From assembly GCA_002897115.2 (NCBI GenBank), contig BCIH01000002.1, positions 1,025,721 through 1,089,720 on the forward strand: 64,000 nt of DNA. Direction: 5' to 3'. Under the pieces are notes generated by a model, which was given only the letters and a program-made list of their open reading frames with translations, searched no databases and was not told the origin of the DNA. Position 1 is the first letter of the stretch. Every line of letters starts with the position of its first letter. The translations under genes were made by a program, and so were the position numbers. This document shows positions 48,265-58,597 of the stretch, piece by piece. Origin of the DNA: Prototheca cutis (Eukaryota > Chlorophyta > Trebouxiophyceae > Chlorellales > Chlorellaceae).

Positions 48265-49144
48265 ATGGCGGGGCTGCAGTGGGCGGTGCTGCGGGCCTGC
48301 AGTCGCTCAGTGCCTGCCAGCCAGGTAATGGGTTTTCAGTCGCATGCATTGCCCGGGCATGTGCAATGCGATTTTGGTGTGTCGATGCATGGACGACGTC
48401 CCCAATGTCCGTGCCCTGCAATGCGCACCGCAGGCATCCCTGGCCTTGGCGGGCCGGGCATGTGCCACCACCGCTGCAACGAGTCATGCCGCGGCGGTGT
48501 GCCAGCCATGGCGGCAGCAGCAGGCCCGCGGGTACGCGGGACAGGAGTACCTTGCAAACCGGTTTCCCAAGGGCGCCTTTGCCTCCAGCCAGACGCTGGG
48601 AAGGGGCGCGGGCTTCCGCCCGCCCGTCATGACCTCTGACACCATCTTTGATCCTTATGCGGTAGGTGGGCTGGGAAGTTTGTGGCTTGCTGGATTGCGT
48701 GCTGTTGAGGAAGGACATCCTCTGATCATTGGGAACCGATTGGCTGCGAGATTGGCCCCGCATTTGGCATGGACCACTCCCCGCAGCACCCCGCCAACAC
48801 CAACCCTCCCGCCCTTCCTGGCCGCAGGGTGTGCCCGAGGGCATCAATGCCGGCACACTTTTGACCCCGGCAGGGCTCCGCTACCTTTGGCGCCGGGCCA
48901 AGGGCTCGCTGCAGAGCGCCTATGCCCTGGCCATGGCCCACAGGTACGCCAAGCCCTTCAAGATGCCAGNGTTCAAAGAGGAAGCGCTGCGGCTCTACGA
49001 GGAAGTCAACACCCAGGTCGCACGGGGCGACCGCCGTGGCCTCATCCAGGCACGTTTGCTTCTTGCTTTCCTTTTGTAGTTGTGTATGCATATGGATGTG
49101 CATACGCGGGGGTGTGTGGGTGGGGTTGGCGGCTGAAGGGAACG

Positions 49145-49196
<52 letters not shown>

Positions 49197-49740
49197 ATCT
49201 GCTGCTGCATGCGTGCTGGGCCTGTCACGCCCACCCCCATTGCCTTCTTCCTCGCCGCTTCCCCTCAAACCCCCAGCCCAACTCCCCACCACACACCCAC
49301 GCACACAGACGTGCTCACCGCACGTCAACTCGACGTTCAAGCGGCAGATCAAGGCCCGGGAGGATGCAGGGTGGACCCGCGTGGAGTGGGCGTTGGCGGG
49401 TCCCCACACGACAGNCGACTTGTCAGTGGTGCAGGCCCGCGCGGCGATGGGAGACCCCAAGGACCCGTCAACGGGCTTTGTACAGTTTACGGTGCGCTAC
49501 CGCACGCGGCAGGTGTTTGGCGCGTGGTCAAAGGCAGGGCGCCTGCTGGCCGGCGGTTCCGACCCCGTGGAGGTGGAGGAGCTGTGGGTGCTGGAGCACC
49601 CCTTCAAGAAGCAGGACACGAACCGCTGGCGCCTGGTGGGCAAGCTGGTGCCCGTGGCGGGCACAAAGGCGTACACGCCTGCCGCCCCCGTCATCACCAC
49701 CGATGCCCCCACGGTCCGGCAGATGCCCGGCAAGAACTGA
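48265..49740 (+). CDS. Mitochondrial ribosomal protein mL45 (Tim44-like domain)
   Basis: Four exons: 48265-48324, 48434-48661, 48828-49049, 49309-49740 (313 aa). Residues 1-45 are Arg/Ala-rich and uncharged-acidic-poor, as in a mitochondrial presequence. The Tim44/mL45 domain follows: FKEEALRLYEEVNTQVARGD, STFKRQIKARE, then FVQFTVRYRTRQVF and VEELWVLEHPFKKQDTNRWR. mL45 anchors the mitoribosome near the inner membrane (family knowledge). Tim44 itself is longer, so mL45 is preferred. Intron 3 (49050-49308) starts GCACGT (GC-AG) and carries a 49-nt G run. One N is in exon 3 and one in exon 4. Confidence 0.85.
49146..49194. repeat. Homopolymer (G)49, in mL45 intron 3
   Basis: 49 uninterrupted G on the plus strand, which is the sense strand of mL45. 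Confidence 0.9.
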
Positions 49741-50014
49741 CAAGGCTGGGCACCGAGGGGTAGTGCACGATTCAATGCCCGCCGTGATGAAACCAGGGTT
49801 CAGGAACTATGGCAGCCGGCGGCGAGTATGGGCCAACAAGACCCCCCAGCGCCGCGTGTCCGGTGGTGGGTCCATGTGAATCGCTGCAGTGGATGCTGCC
49901 CCTGCCATGCTTGCACCGGGATGCACTGTAGAAACACATTGCATTCTGTCGACAGGCAGGGGTTGTGAAAGAAAGAAATCATACGGAGGCAAGTGCTTGT
50001 CGGCACCTGGGTTA

Positions 50015-53000
50015 TCATCGGCGCCGGGGCCAAGTCCGGTCAAACATGTCCAATTCCCGCATCCATTCCAGCACGCTGTCCGCCTGCATGAAGGGAAACA
50101 CGGCGCAGGAGTCCCCTCTTTTTTTCCTATTGAAGGAACATGGTGGTTCTCCGACTGATTGAGATGCTTTGGTGGGTACATGCGATGCGGACATTCTCTT
50201 CCAGGAACCGAGCCTACCCCCATTGATAAAGCCACCCATCCACGCACCACCAGCAGCTCCAACACCCGCTGTCGCATCTCCTCTGCTGGGACGCCAGAAT
50301 TCTGGTTCCCAAAGGCCATGCACATCTCCTCATACTTCCCCTGTAGCGGCATCATCATTGGGGAAGTGACTGGCCAACACATTGCAGGCTGCTTTCCGAT
50401 CGTACGGGAAGTTCTGCATCGCAGGTGTTGCAATTCGACAGGGAAATTTGTTTGTTTCCAGGGGCAATCCATTGGGTAATCCATCATCACACAAACCTTC
50501 CCTCTCCCTGATGCCCCTCCCCACCTGCACGTCACGGGCGGAAGGGAGCAGGTCCTGTGCTGCAGCGATGGCATGCACGCCCAGCTGAGCTCGGATGCTC
50601 GCTTCCACTTGTAGCCGATGATGCGTCTTGAAATCTTCCGCCTTCTCAGAGTGAAGGGGGAGGGGGCTGGTCATGGGTACAGGTTCTGGAACACTTTCGC
50701 TGGGCACTACCGAACTACAGACAGCATGCCGGCTCCTCAGATGGCCCGGCAGCACTTGCTTCTGCGGGTGTTTCAGCAGGCATACACCGAAAATCACAGT
50801 GCTCACTCAGTCCCCTGGGCCCCATCCCCACTCCCCAAAACAATCAAAATCAATGCCGCAAGCAAACACTGACATGCTCCGGCGTAGTGAGCGCTGCCAG
50901 TTGGTCCTCGGTCAGCACACCGTGCTCGTGCAACCGGCGCAGGTGCGACTGCAGCAGTCTCCGCGCCGCACTTTCCAGCAGCGCATCCGGGTAGTCCGAG
51001 CACTCCACGATCCGCGCCACTGCACCCAGGAAGGGCAAGCAGAAGCCGCCAGGACATGTGGATGCGAGCATGCACATGTCCAGTACCTGATCGGACAGTC
51101 CGCATTTCCAGAGCCACAAAATGCCAGTACTCGCACATGTTCTCAAGATACCCACGGCGGCCCCACGCAGAAACAGCGATGGCCCCCTCCCCTGCCAAAC
51201 ACAAGGGAACCTCGCCTGCATCATGCATGGCTTCGAGCTCCTGGAGTTGTGCTCGGGCTTCAGCCTCATCTTCCACAATTGACTCTAGCTGTTCCTGCAG
51301 ATCAGCGAGCCCCTCAATGGCCCCGGCGCCCAGGGCTGCCGCCCAGGCATCGTCCACCTGCGGCGACCAATTGCAGGGGAGCCGCTAGGTCAGGCGCCAG
51401 GCCCCGGCAGATATGTTGCATGCAAGGAACCAAATGACGGTCATGTCAATGTCCATGGCGCACAACCAACTGCGCCCCCACCTTGGCGGATTCAGGTGCC
51501 CAAATTCCTCTGACAGTGATCTGGAGCGATGGCGCGTGAGCGCCGCGCAGCGTCGCCGGATAGAATGATGTGGAAGTGGGAAAGCGATAGGCCACTGTCT
51601 TCATCTCGCCAGGTCGCATGCCCAGTACCTGGCTCACCAGTCCTGCACACGGTTTGAATGAATGAATTGTGGGTTCTCGTAGTCAGACAAGGTTTGGAAC
51701 AGGGTCGCAAATAGGTCATTCAAGCGCAGTGCACGCCTGATGCACAACCATGCTACTGCACAGGCCTTCTTCTGATGCACAAGTATGGTGCTGCGCAGAC
51801 AATTCTACGCTGCTTCACAGGGCACCTTCTCACAAGGGTTATTTGCTGACCTGGCAGGTAACCTTCGATGTTGGGGTTCCCAGTGCAAACACGCAGCGTC
51901 GCCAGCGCCGTGTCAGACACCTCCACTGCTGCTGGTCCCTCGCCGGCCATGGCCAGACCAGACAGTGTCACATGCACGTGATCACCTGCCTGCAGAGGTA
52001 ATTGAAGCATGGCATTCATGCATGAGCAACCCAAGGACGGCTCTGCGACAACATACATCAATCACACCTTTCCCCACAGCCGAGTCACATGCTGCCCTGC
52101 CACACAAATGGCTCGACCACACCCTCAGGCTCACCTCGGCGGCCCTGCTCAGGATGGGTCGCATGAGCTCGCTGGCCTCGGCCAGTTCTTTCAATTTGTC
52201 TTTCACCGCATGAGGACTGCGCTTCAAGCTCCCCACCAGCACCTGGAATGTAAGCAAATAAAGTACATGCATGTCTGGGAAATTCGGGCTGTGGGGCAGC
52301 TGACTGGTGCGGCATGACACCATTCCTTTTCCAGCTTGAGACCAGCATCGAGACAAAAGGCATGGGGCCACCTGCATCTTCTTTCCAATTCCCCAGGAGG
52401 TGCACCGGGAAGCTCTTTTCTCTTAAAAAAGCCCACTACCTACGCACCCGCAGTCGACTGTATGGCTCTGTCCACGTTACAGTAGGGGCCCGCTCCAGTT
52501 GGAACTGGACAACCAAGGCACCATTGTCACCCTTGCGACAGCCTACCAGCTCAGCAGCAGGATTAAAGTACGTGGCGTGGGGCGCCCCTTCGCCATACCG
52601 TTCCACGGTCTGCATGTGGTGAGGCATGCAAGGGGTGCTGGGGACTTGCTGTGTTCTCGGTCCATGATGCAGCATGAGCTCCACCACCACCATTACCACC
52701 ACCATCATCGTACCTCGTCTGAGGCGCCTTGAGTTGCTCGTTCAGTGATCAGCCTTTCGAGGATCCCCTCGCCACCCAACTTCTTAAGGACAGCTGTGTC
52801 AGGGGCCTGCAACGCTCGAGGGACCCTCGGGGGCTGTGAGACGGCCCCGCCTTGCATTCACCCATGGTCTCTCTCTCACACAAGCGCACACGCGCATGTA
52901 TGCGCGCACACGCACACACAAAACTGACAACCTACGATTCTTGGCTCCACTGCATACCTTGCCAGAGTCAAACCCTTCGACGATGAGCTTTGACCGGAGC

Positions 53001-53595
53001 TCCTCCAAGATGGCCCGGCGATGGGCCTGGAGCCTGGCGGCTGGCACCGTCACCGTGACGAAACGCAGCAGCTTCTCGGCATCTTCCTTCACCTCGAATG
53101 CTACCTGTGCACACATGCACCAGGCAAGCATGACAAAGAGCAAGATGCAAGCAGGTGAGGGCACTGCATGCCTGCTCAAACGAGCTCCCTGCTGCACAGC
53201 ATCCCTTCACCTGGTCAGCACCGGTAGCAGGCTGGACCTGCCTCTCCTTGGTGGCTCGAACCTGGGGTATCCGATTCTGAATACACATATCATGCCTGCT
53301 TGAGTCGAGGATGTCCAGTACCAGCCCTCCTTAGACGCTCAGTGCCCCCATCNCCTNCCCCGCCGCAGCTGCGTAACAGATCAACAGAGCAAAACGTCGC
53401 GCAAGCACCCACCGCTGCCGCCGAGAGCCGAAGCGATGGTGATGTGTGCATTGTACTCATTCGGTGTGCACTTTTGGGTCTGAATGCAGCGCGTGGGCTC
53501 CCGCGGAATGCCCAGGCTGGAGCACGCCCCAATCCACCGGCACATGGGCACAGCAGTGCCTGCTGCGGACACGCCTTTAGTGCCGGCGTCCTCAT
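50015..53595 (-). CDS. Trigger factor-type chaperone, probably chloroplast
   Basis: Thirteen exons: 53413-53595, 53211-53276, 52958-53104, 52714-52806, 52448-52609, 52135-52242, 51863-51989, 51482-51642, 51087-51357, 50874-51019, 50525-50644, 50248-50340, 50015-50083 (581 aa), all phase-consistent. A Ser/Arg/Ala-rich leader (~75 residues) is followed by the ribosome-binding domain (TVTVPAARLQAHRRAILEEL, then VEGFDSGK where bacterial TF has the GFRxGK loop), a PPIase-like domain (AGDHVHVTLSGLAMAG... LVSQVLGMRPGEMKTV) and a helical C-domain (VDDAWAAALGAGAIEGLADL to VLEWMRELDMF). It assists nascent chains at the bacterial-type plastid ribosome. The loop reads GFDSGK rather than GFRKGK. The 50874-51087 exon choices are the least certain. 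Confidence 0.85.
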
Positions 53596-53862
53596 TGCTG
53601 CCTCGCACCCTCAAGCCATGAACGATGGTGCAAAATAATCAATCTCAAAATTGTGACAGATGTCGGGTGTGTCTGTACCATGCAACTTGTGCGCGGGGTC
53701 AGAAAGGAAATCCTAGGCAACAGTTTCGACACGGCTGGGCGCAATCCCCTGCACACTATCGCAAGGCCTCCGTGATCTACGCTCGTCACCATCTCAAGGC
53801 CGGCTCCAGTCACCGCGCTCCTGATACCTTTGTTTGCTTGTGTTCTGTAGTGTCTCATCGGA
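53596..53862. promoter_or_regulatory. Shared divergent promoter interval, trigger factor/membrane protein
   Basis: 267 bp between divergent start codons. No clear element. Confidence 0.4.
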
Positions 53863-54837
53863 ATGCAGCGATACGCGGCAGCCAAGGCTGGCGGGACGGA
53901 CGGTCGCGATCATGGATACCGCATGATTATCGAAGACAGTGCGTCCATTTGCGCCGGCGTCTGGAGCAAGGTGTTTTGGGGGATTTGCGGGCTGCACCTC
54001 GTTCTGACAGGAACTCCTACATTCACCCGCGCAGAATACAGAAAGCTGGCTGCCCTGAGGAAGACCATCCGTGCGTCTGTCCTTGTCCAGATCGTGTTCG
54101 CGGCAGTCTTTGCTGTGGACCAGCTGCTGGCAGGTGGGGTTCTCGCACCGAATGCCCTGACATGTGCCATGCCCATGGCATCCCTGCTGAATCAGGGCTC
54201 GATGCTCTTCCATGGAACCAGCAAAACTCTCATGGGCATTCCGCCGTATCCCCCCCCCCCCCATGCACACACGCACATGCACCCACCACACGTACGCAGG
54301 TGCCGGCTTGTTTGCGATCCTCGCCTTGCTCCTCACCGCTGCCGGCGCTGCTGCTGTGTTCTTGGGCTTTGGCGCAAAGGAGAGGCCAGTCCTCCTGCAG
54401 GCAGCGCGGTCCCTGTCGGCCTTTGTGGTCCTGCTCTGTGTCTGGGATGTTTTCAATTCGGCGGCCAGTGGCAAGTCGGTCCTCGGGGCCGGCAACGCCG
54501 CGCTGCAGCTGCCCGGCCTTTCGGCACAGGCATCCCTGCGTCTCTCAAAGGTAGGCCCGAACCTGGGATGGGGTGCATCGGCAGTGGTGGATGCACTGGA
54601 ACGGGGAAGCAGGGATGGTCTGCTGGGGCTGCACATGGCAGCTCCCGCGTTGGCATCCCTAGTCATCCATGTTGAGCCTGGCTTCCGGGAGGTCTGAAAC
54701 TTTGGTTGACTGGGAAACGTCGCTGCACGCAGGTGCTGATGACGGTGCTGCGGATCGCACTTGGCGCCACTGCCTTGGTGTCATCTAACCGGATCGCCTC
54801 GTTCATCAAGGCTCGGCAAACACCAAAGACCTCATGA
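53863..54837 (+). CDS. Small multi-pass membrane protein, function unknown
   Basis: Three exons: 53863-54133, 54300-54550, 54733-54837 (208 aa). Three to five hydrophobic helices: VFWGICGLHLVLTG, VLVQIVFAAVFAVDQLLAG, AILALLLTAAGAAAVFLGFG, AFVVLLCVWDVFNSAAS and a weaker VLMTVLRIALGATALV. A charged loop (RAEYRKLAALRKTIR) separates the first two. No signal peptide or known motif; the family is not recognised. Intron 1 has a C12 run close to its acceptor. Confidence 0.65.
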
Positions 54838-55578
54838 TGCCATGGCGCCCAAGACCCCACCATGGCAACAGTGGTCGCCATGGCTTTGAACTCATGGTGT
54901 ACTGAAGATCTCGTGGACCAGATTGCATGCTGTAACGTGGTCGACGAGCCAGTTGTTGAGATCGAAGCTTGGGGCAGAGCCGTGCGCAGCCAGGCAGGGG
55001 AGGTTCATGCCGTTGGCCCGCGGAGAGGGACACCTGTCTCCCACTCCGCAATCCACGGCACAAGGGAAATGCTCCGCCATGTTGGGTGAATTGCCATTAC
55101 ATCGCATTCGAAGCGCATTTCTGAGACCTGGACGTCGGGCGCAGGGCGATTTCCGGGAAACTTCGGCTTTGCTTGTCGCGCCGCGTTTTTGTGCCTTCCC
55201 ACACATTCGCACGAGGAGATCTCTTCTGCGGGCTGATCTCGACAGCGGCCTCTTCAACCCTAACTCGAGGTATGTGGCAAAGAATGCTGCAAACAACACT
55301 ACAATGCACATGCATGGCATCGCATTACTTTCATGAGGCGCTGTGTGGCTACAACCCGGACCACCGGAATACGCCCAGCGAAAACGGCCGGTATGTCGGT
55401 ATCGACCCGAACCCACGTGAGGCCATCCCCGCGGACGCGGTGATACGCGGTGATGAACCCCACCGCGTCGTGGAAGCCCATAAAACACGACCGAATTATC
55501 TGGAAGAGCATCATTTGCACTCATCTACAATACAGCAATAACATTACAATTACAATAAAGAAGACTCAGGCCGCCATC
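54838..55578. other. Intergenic, no gene seen
   Basis: 740 bp between plus-strand genes. The last ~60 bp (55515-55560) are AT-rich with CAATAACATTACAATTAC and probably form the promoter/5' UTR of the Ala/Gln-repeat protein. Confidence 0.4.
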
Positions 55579-57312
55579 ATGAAGTTCGGAGCCATTGTCT
55601 GCCTGGTGCTGCTGTGCACGGCTACGGCCGTGCCGGCTCGCCAGCTCAGCGAGGTCAAGAGTGAGTGATTGCATTGCATTGCGGAGCACTTCTGGGTCTT
55701 TGTGCATGCGATGCGTCATTATAAGTTGCAATGATTCCCCTTGTGCGCCATGCGTGGCCTTGACGCAGTGCTGGGATGGATCCCTGCGATCATGTCGGTT
55801 CCTAGAACCAGACCACGACTCACCCCGGCGATGCCCCCCGCCCCCCCGCAGGCCGCTTCCTCGCCGAGGCCCAGGCAACTGCCATTGCCCAAGCCATCGC
55901 CACCGGGAGCGGCACCGCCTTTGCGAACGCCGCTGCTCAGGCTACCGCCACCGGTACGTTGGAGCTTTGCCACGTGTGGCCCGGCCTCGCGCCGGCCTGG
56001 CCGGTCGGGGGATGGAATGCGTGAAATGCGCGCATGTGACCCCGAGAGAGTCATGGGTTATTTTAGGTTCTGATTGCTTGATCAGTCCTGATGAGTTTTT
56101 ATGTGGATGTCCGTGCTCATGGAGGAGGTCCGGGCTCAGAGATTGAGGTCACCATCAACTGAGCTGATGGCCCATCCACCCTCAACCACCTTGCAGGAAA
56201 CGCTGCTGCCACCGCTACCGCTGTCGCCCAGGCCATCGCTGCTGGCAAGGGTGTGGCCACGGCCAACGCCGTTGCCCAGGCTCTGGCTGTTGGCAATGGT
56301 GTCGCCACCGCGTCTGCCCAGGCTGCTGCCCAGGCGTGGGTTACCGGCTTGTTCAACAACCTGATGACCGCTCCCACCGCCACCGCCACCGCCCAGGCCA
56401 TCGCCCAGGCCTTTGCCATGGGCAACAACGCCCTGGCCACCGCCACCGCCCAGGCCATCGCCCAGGCTGCCGCCCAGGGCAACTGCAACGGCGTCGCCAC
56501 CGCGCTCGCCCAGGCCGCCGCCCAGGCCCAGGCCACAGGCAACGGCTTTGCCTTTGCCCAGGCCCTCGCCCAGGCCACCGCCACCGTCAACGTGCCCTCC
56601 TGCCTGCTGACGGGCATTGCCCAGGCCCAGGCCACTGCCGTCGCCACGGCCACCGCCATGGGCAACAACGCCGCCGCCAACGCCGCTGCCCAGGCCAATG
56701 CCCAGGTCATCGCCTCCAACTTCAACCTCGGCAACCTGATCTGCACCAACCCGACCGCCTCCGCCTCTGCCCTGGCCTCCGCCCTGGCCTCTGGCACCGG
56801 CACCGCCCAGGCCCAGGCCGCCGCTCAGGTGCGCTAGTTATTTCTTAGGCTTTACTGAATGTCTTTTGGGAGTCACGGTATGCACACAAGCGCTGCCTGC
56901 CAACGCAATGCACTCCATATTAGTGCCTAACCCTCCCCCCGAAACAAAACCAATGCTGCAGGCTCTGGCATTTGCCGGCAAGCACTGCTGCGACAACCTT
57001 GCCATCGCGCTTGCCCAGGCGCAGGCGAGCGCCACGGCCACTGGCGGAGGCAATGCCTTTGCCTCTGCCGCCGCACAGGCCCAGGCCTCCGCCGCCCTCC
57101 CCTGGTGCGCCAAGCATGCCCTGGCCACCGCCACGGCCTCCGCCACGGCGCACGCCACCGGCACCGGCGCCACCGCCAACGCCGCCGCGCAGGCCGCTGC
57201 CCAAGCCAACATGGGCTTCGCCCAGGCCTCGTCCCAGGCCTCTGCCACCGCCACGGGCAACGGCATCGCCTCCGCCAACGCTGCCTCCCAGGCTATTGCT
57301 GGCCGCAAGTGA
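55579..57312 (+). CDS. Secreted Ala/Gln-repeat protein (AQA repeats)
   Basis: Four exons: 55579-55660, 55852-55953, 56197-56828, 56962-57312 (388 aa). A signal peptide (MKFGAIVCLVLLCTATAVPA) is followed by ~350 residues built from an irregular unit such as ATATAQAIAQAFAMGNN or AQAQATGNGFAFAQA. Roughly half of all residues are Ala; small residues and Gln fill the rest, with a Gly-Asn or Gly-Lys turn every ~20-25 residues. Cys residues are few and spaced at the turns (GNCNG, PSCLL, LICTN, KHCCDN, PWCAKH). There are almost no charged residues. It could be a fibrous wall, silk-like or ice-interacting protein; I know no match. Introns interrupt within repeats at Gly codons. Confidence 0.8.
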
Positions 57313-58146
57313 GCGCAGCAGGGAGAGGGTTAGACTGGGGGTTAGAGGGCCACATGGCCTCTCCTCCCGGCCTTTCCCCGCTGTCACCGCCGCGGGACGG
57401 TCTAGGAGAACCCACCCACCCTGTAGCGCCCTTGAACTTGTGATTGATTTTTGGCGTGCCCATCCTGATATACAAGCTCTTGTCGGCCAAGATGGGGCCC
57501 GAGTTCGCCTCCCTGGCCAGGCTTGCTCCGTCGCAGCCGAGTCCCCTCCGTGTGTGCATGCCCTTTCTGCGGTGCCGCCCTGCACCCCTCACTCTGCCCC
57601 CACCGGGGACAGACAGCGCATGCCCACCGGGCAGACTCTACAACGAGCGCTGGCCAAGAGAGAGTGCCGCCCATTCACCATCCAGTCCGTGCCTCCTGCG
57701 ATCTCTGGTAACCCATCCCTTTCATTCACCCCATTCTTCATTCATCCCGCGGCCGCGCTGTCTTGAGCCAATGTAAGGGCATCACCTTGGATACACGAGC
57801 CACACTTCAGGTGTCCAGTGTCAGAGGGTTGTGGTGAGCAGGACATTCTCCCGGAGTGAGTGGGAAAGCTTTTAAGACTCACATGTGGATTCGGTGCGTA
57901 CAAACATGACCAGTCCTGTGACCTTGCAACTGTAGCGGTGCATTAGAACAATGTCCGCTAAAGCACTGGCGTTGCAAGCGTCATGCTGTGCCCATGTATC
58001 GGTTCCAACCACTGCCAAGTCACTCCTTCTGCCATCCATGTAGTAGGGCTGCACAGCATTCATCACCGGAAAGTCGCTCGTTAGGGCAGTCCTCTGCTGG
58101 GCATCACTATCGGACCAGAGCTGGGAACAGAGAATCAGTTCCATGC

Positions 58147-58233
58147 GGTAAGCAGGCTCACATGCACATGCTGTTGAAGTTTGAGGAGCGGCAAGCAGGC
58201 TCACATGCACATGCTGTTGAAGTTTGAGGAGCG
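58147..58233. repeat. Direct tandem duplication of a ~43-bp unit
   Basis: Two adjacent near-identical units beginning AAGCAGGCTCACATGCACAT and ending TTTGAGGAGCGG. The first starts near 58147 and the second near 58190. Confidence 0.85.
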
Positions 58234-58403
58234 GTTGCGAGTATGACAAAAAGAAAGTTTTTTTCTTCGCGGGTTTGAATGAGATTCTGGGTGGGCACAG
58301 ATGATGTTTGTCGGGAAGAACGCAAGTGAGTGTGTCCCTGGGTGGAGCATCAGATACTGTTTGCTTGCGAAGAGAAAGGTTGAAGATGTTGACTGGCAGA
58401 CAG

Positions 58404-58437
58404 GATGCCTCCAGAGTGCCTCCAGAGTGCCTCCAAA
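58404..58437. repeat. Triplicated 11-bp unit
   Basis: Three head-to-tail copies of GCCTCCAGAGT (third copy diverges at its end). Confidence 0.8.
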
Positions 58438-58597
58438 AGGAGAACAGGCTCTCCGGCAAAAAACAAGGGCTCATCAGGAATGCTCGGGAACACCCTGGGA
58501 GCAAGCAGCAAAGGTCGCTGCAGCAAAACAAAGTCGAAAAGGCCCCGATAGCACTCAATTTTGAAAAGAACGGACCATATGTAACACGACAACTAAC

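Larger units (their letters stand above)
57313..58597. other. About 1.3 kb intergenic with tandem duplications
   Basis: Convergent 3' region between the AQA-repeat and ABCC genes. Contains the two tandem repeats listed separately. No gene recognised. Confidence 0.45.

Noticed and set aside
48828..49740. Tim44 protein import subunit instead of mL45
   Set aside because: Length (313 aa), the missing N-terminal Hsp70-binding region and the RTRQVFGAW-type ending fit mL45 better.
53260..53275. Possible tRNA T-loop (GGTTCGAGCC on the minus strand)
   Set aside because: Lies in a trigger factor exon with no surrounding cloverleaf. I found no convincing tRNA or rRNA gene by eye.
55097..55524. Minus-strand frames between two plus-strand genes
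   Set aside because: Short, overlapping in different frames, no motif.
56117..56803. Minus-strand Ala/Trp-rich open frame
   Set aside because: Antisense shadow of the AQA-repeat exon; low-complexity repeats stay open in several frames.
56197..57312. CRISPR-like array from the regular repeats
   Set aside because: The repeats are codon-level Ala/Gln units in an open frame with introns and a signal peptide, not identical repeats with unique spacers.
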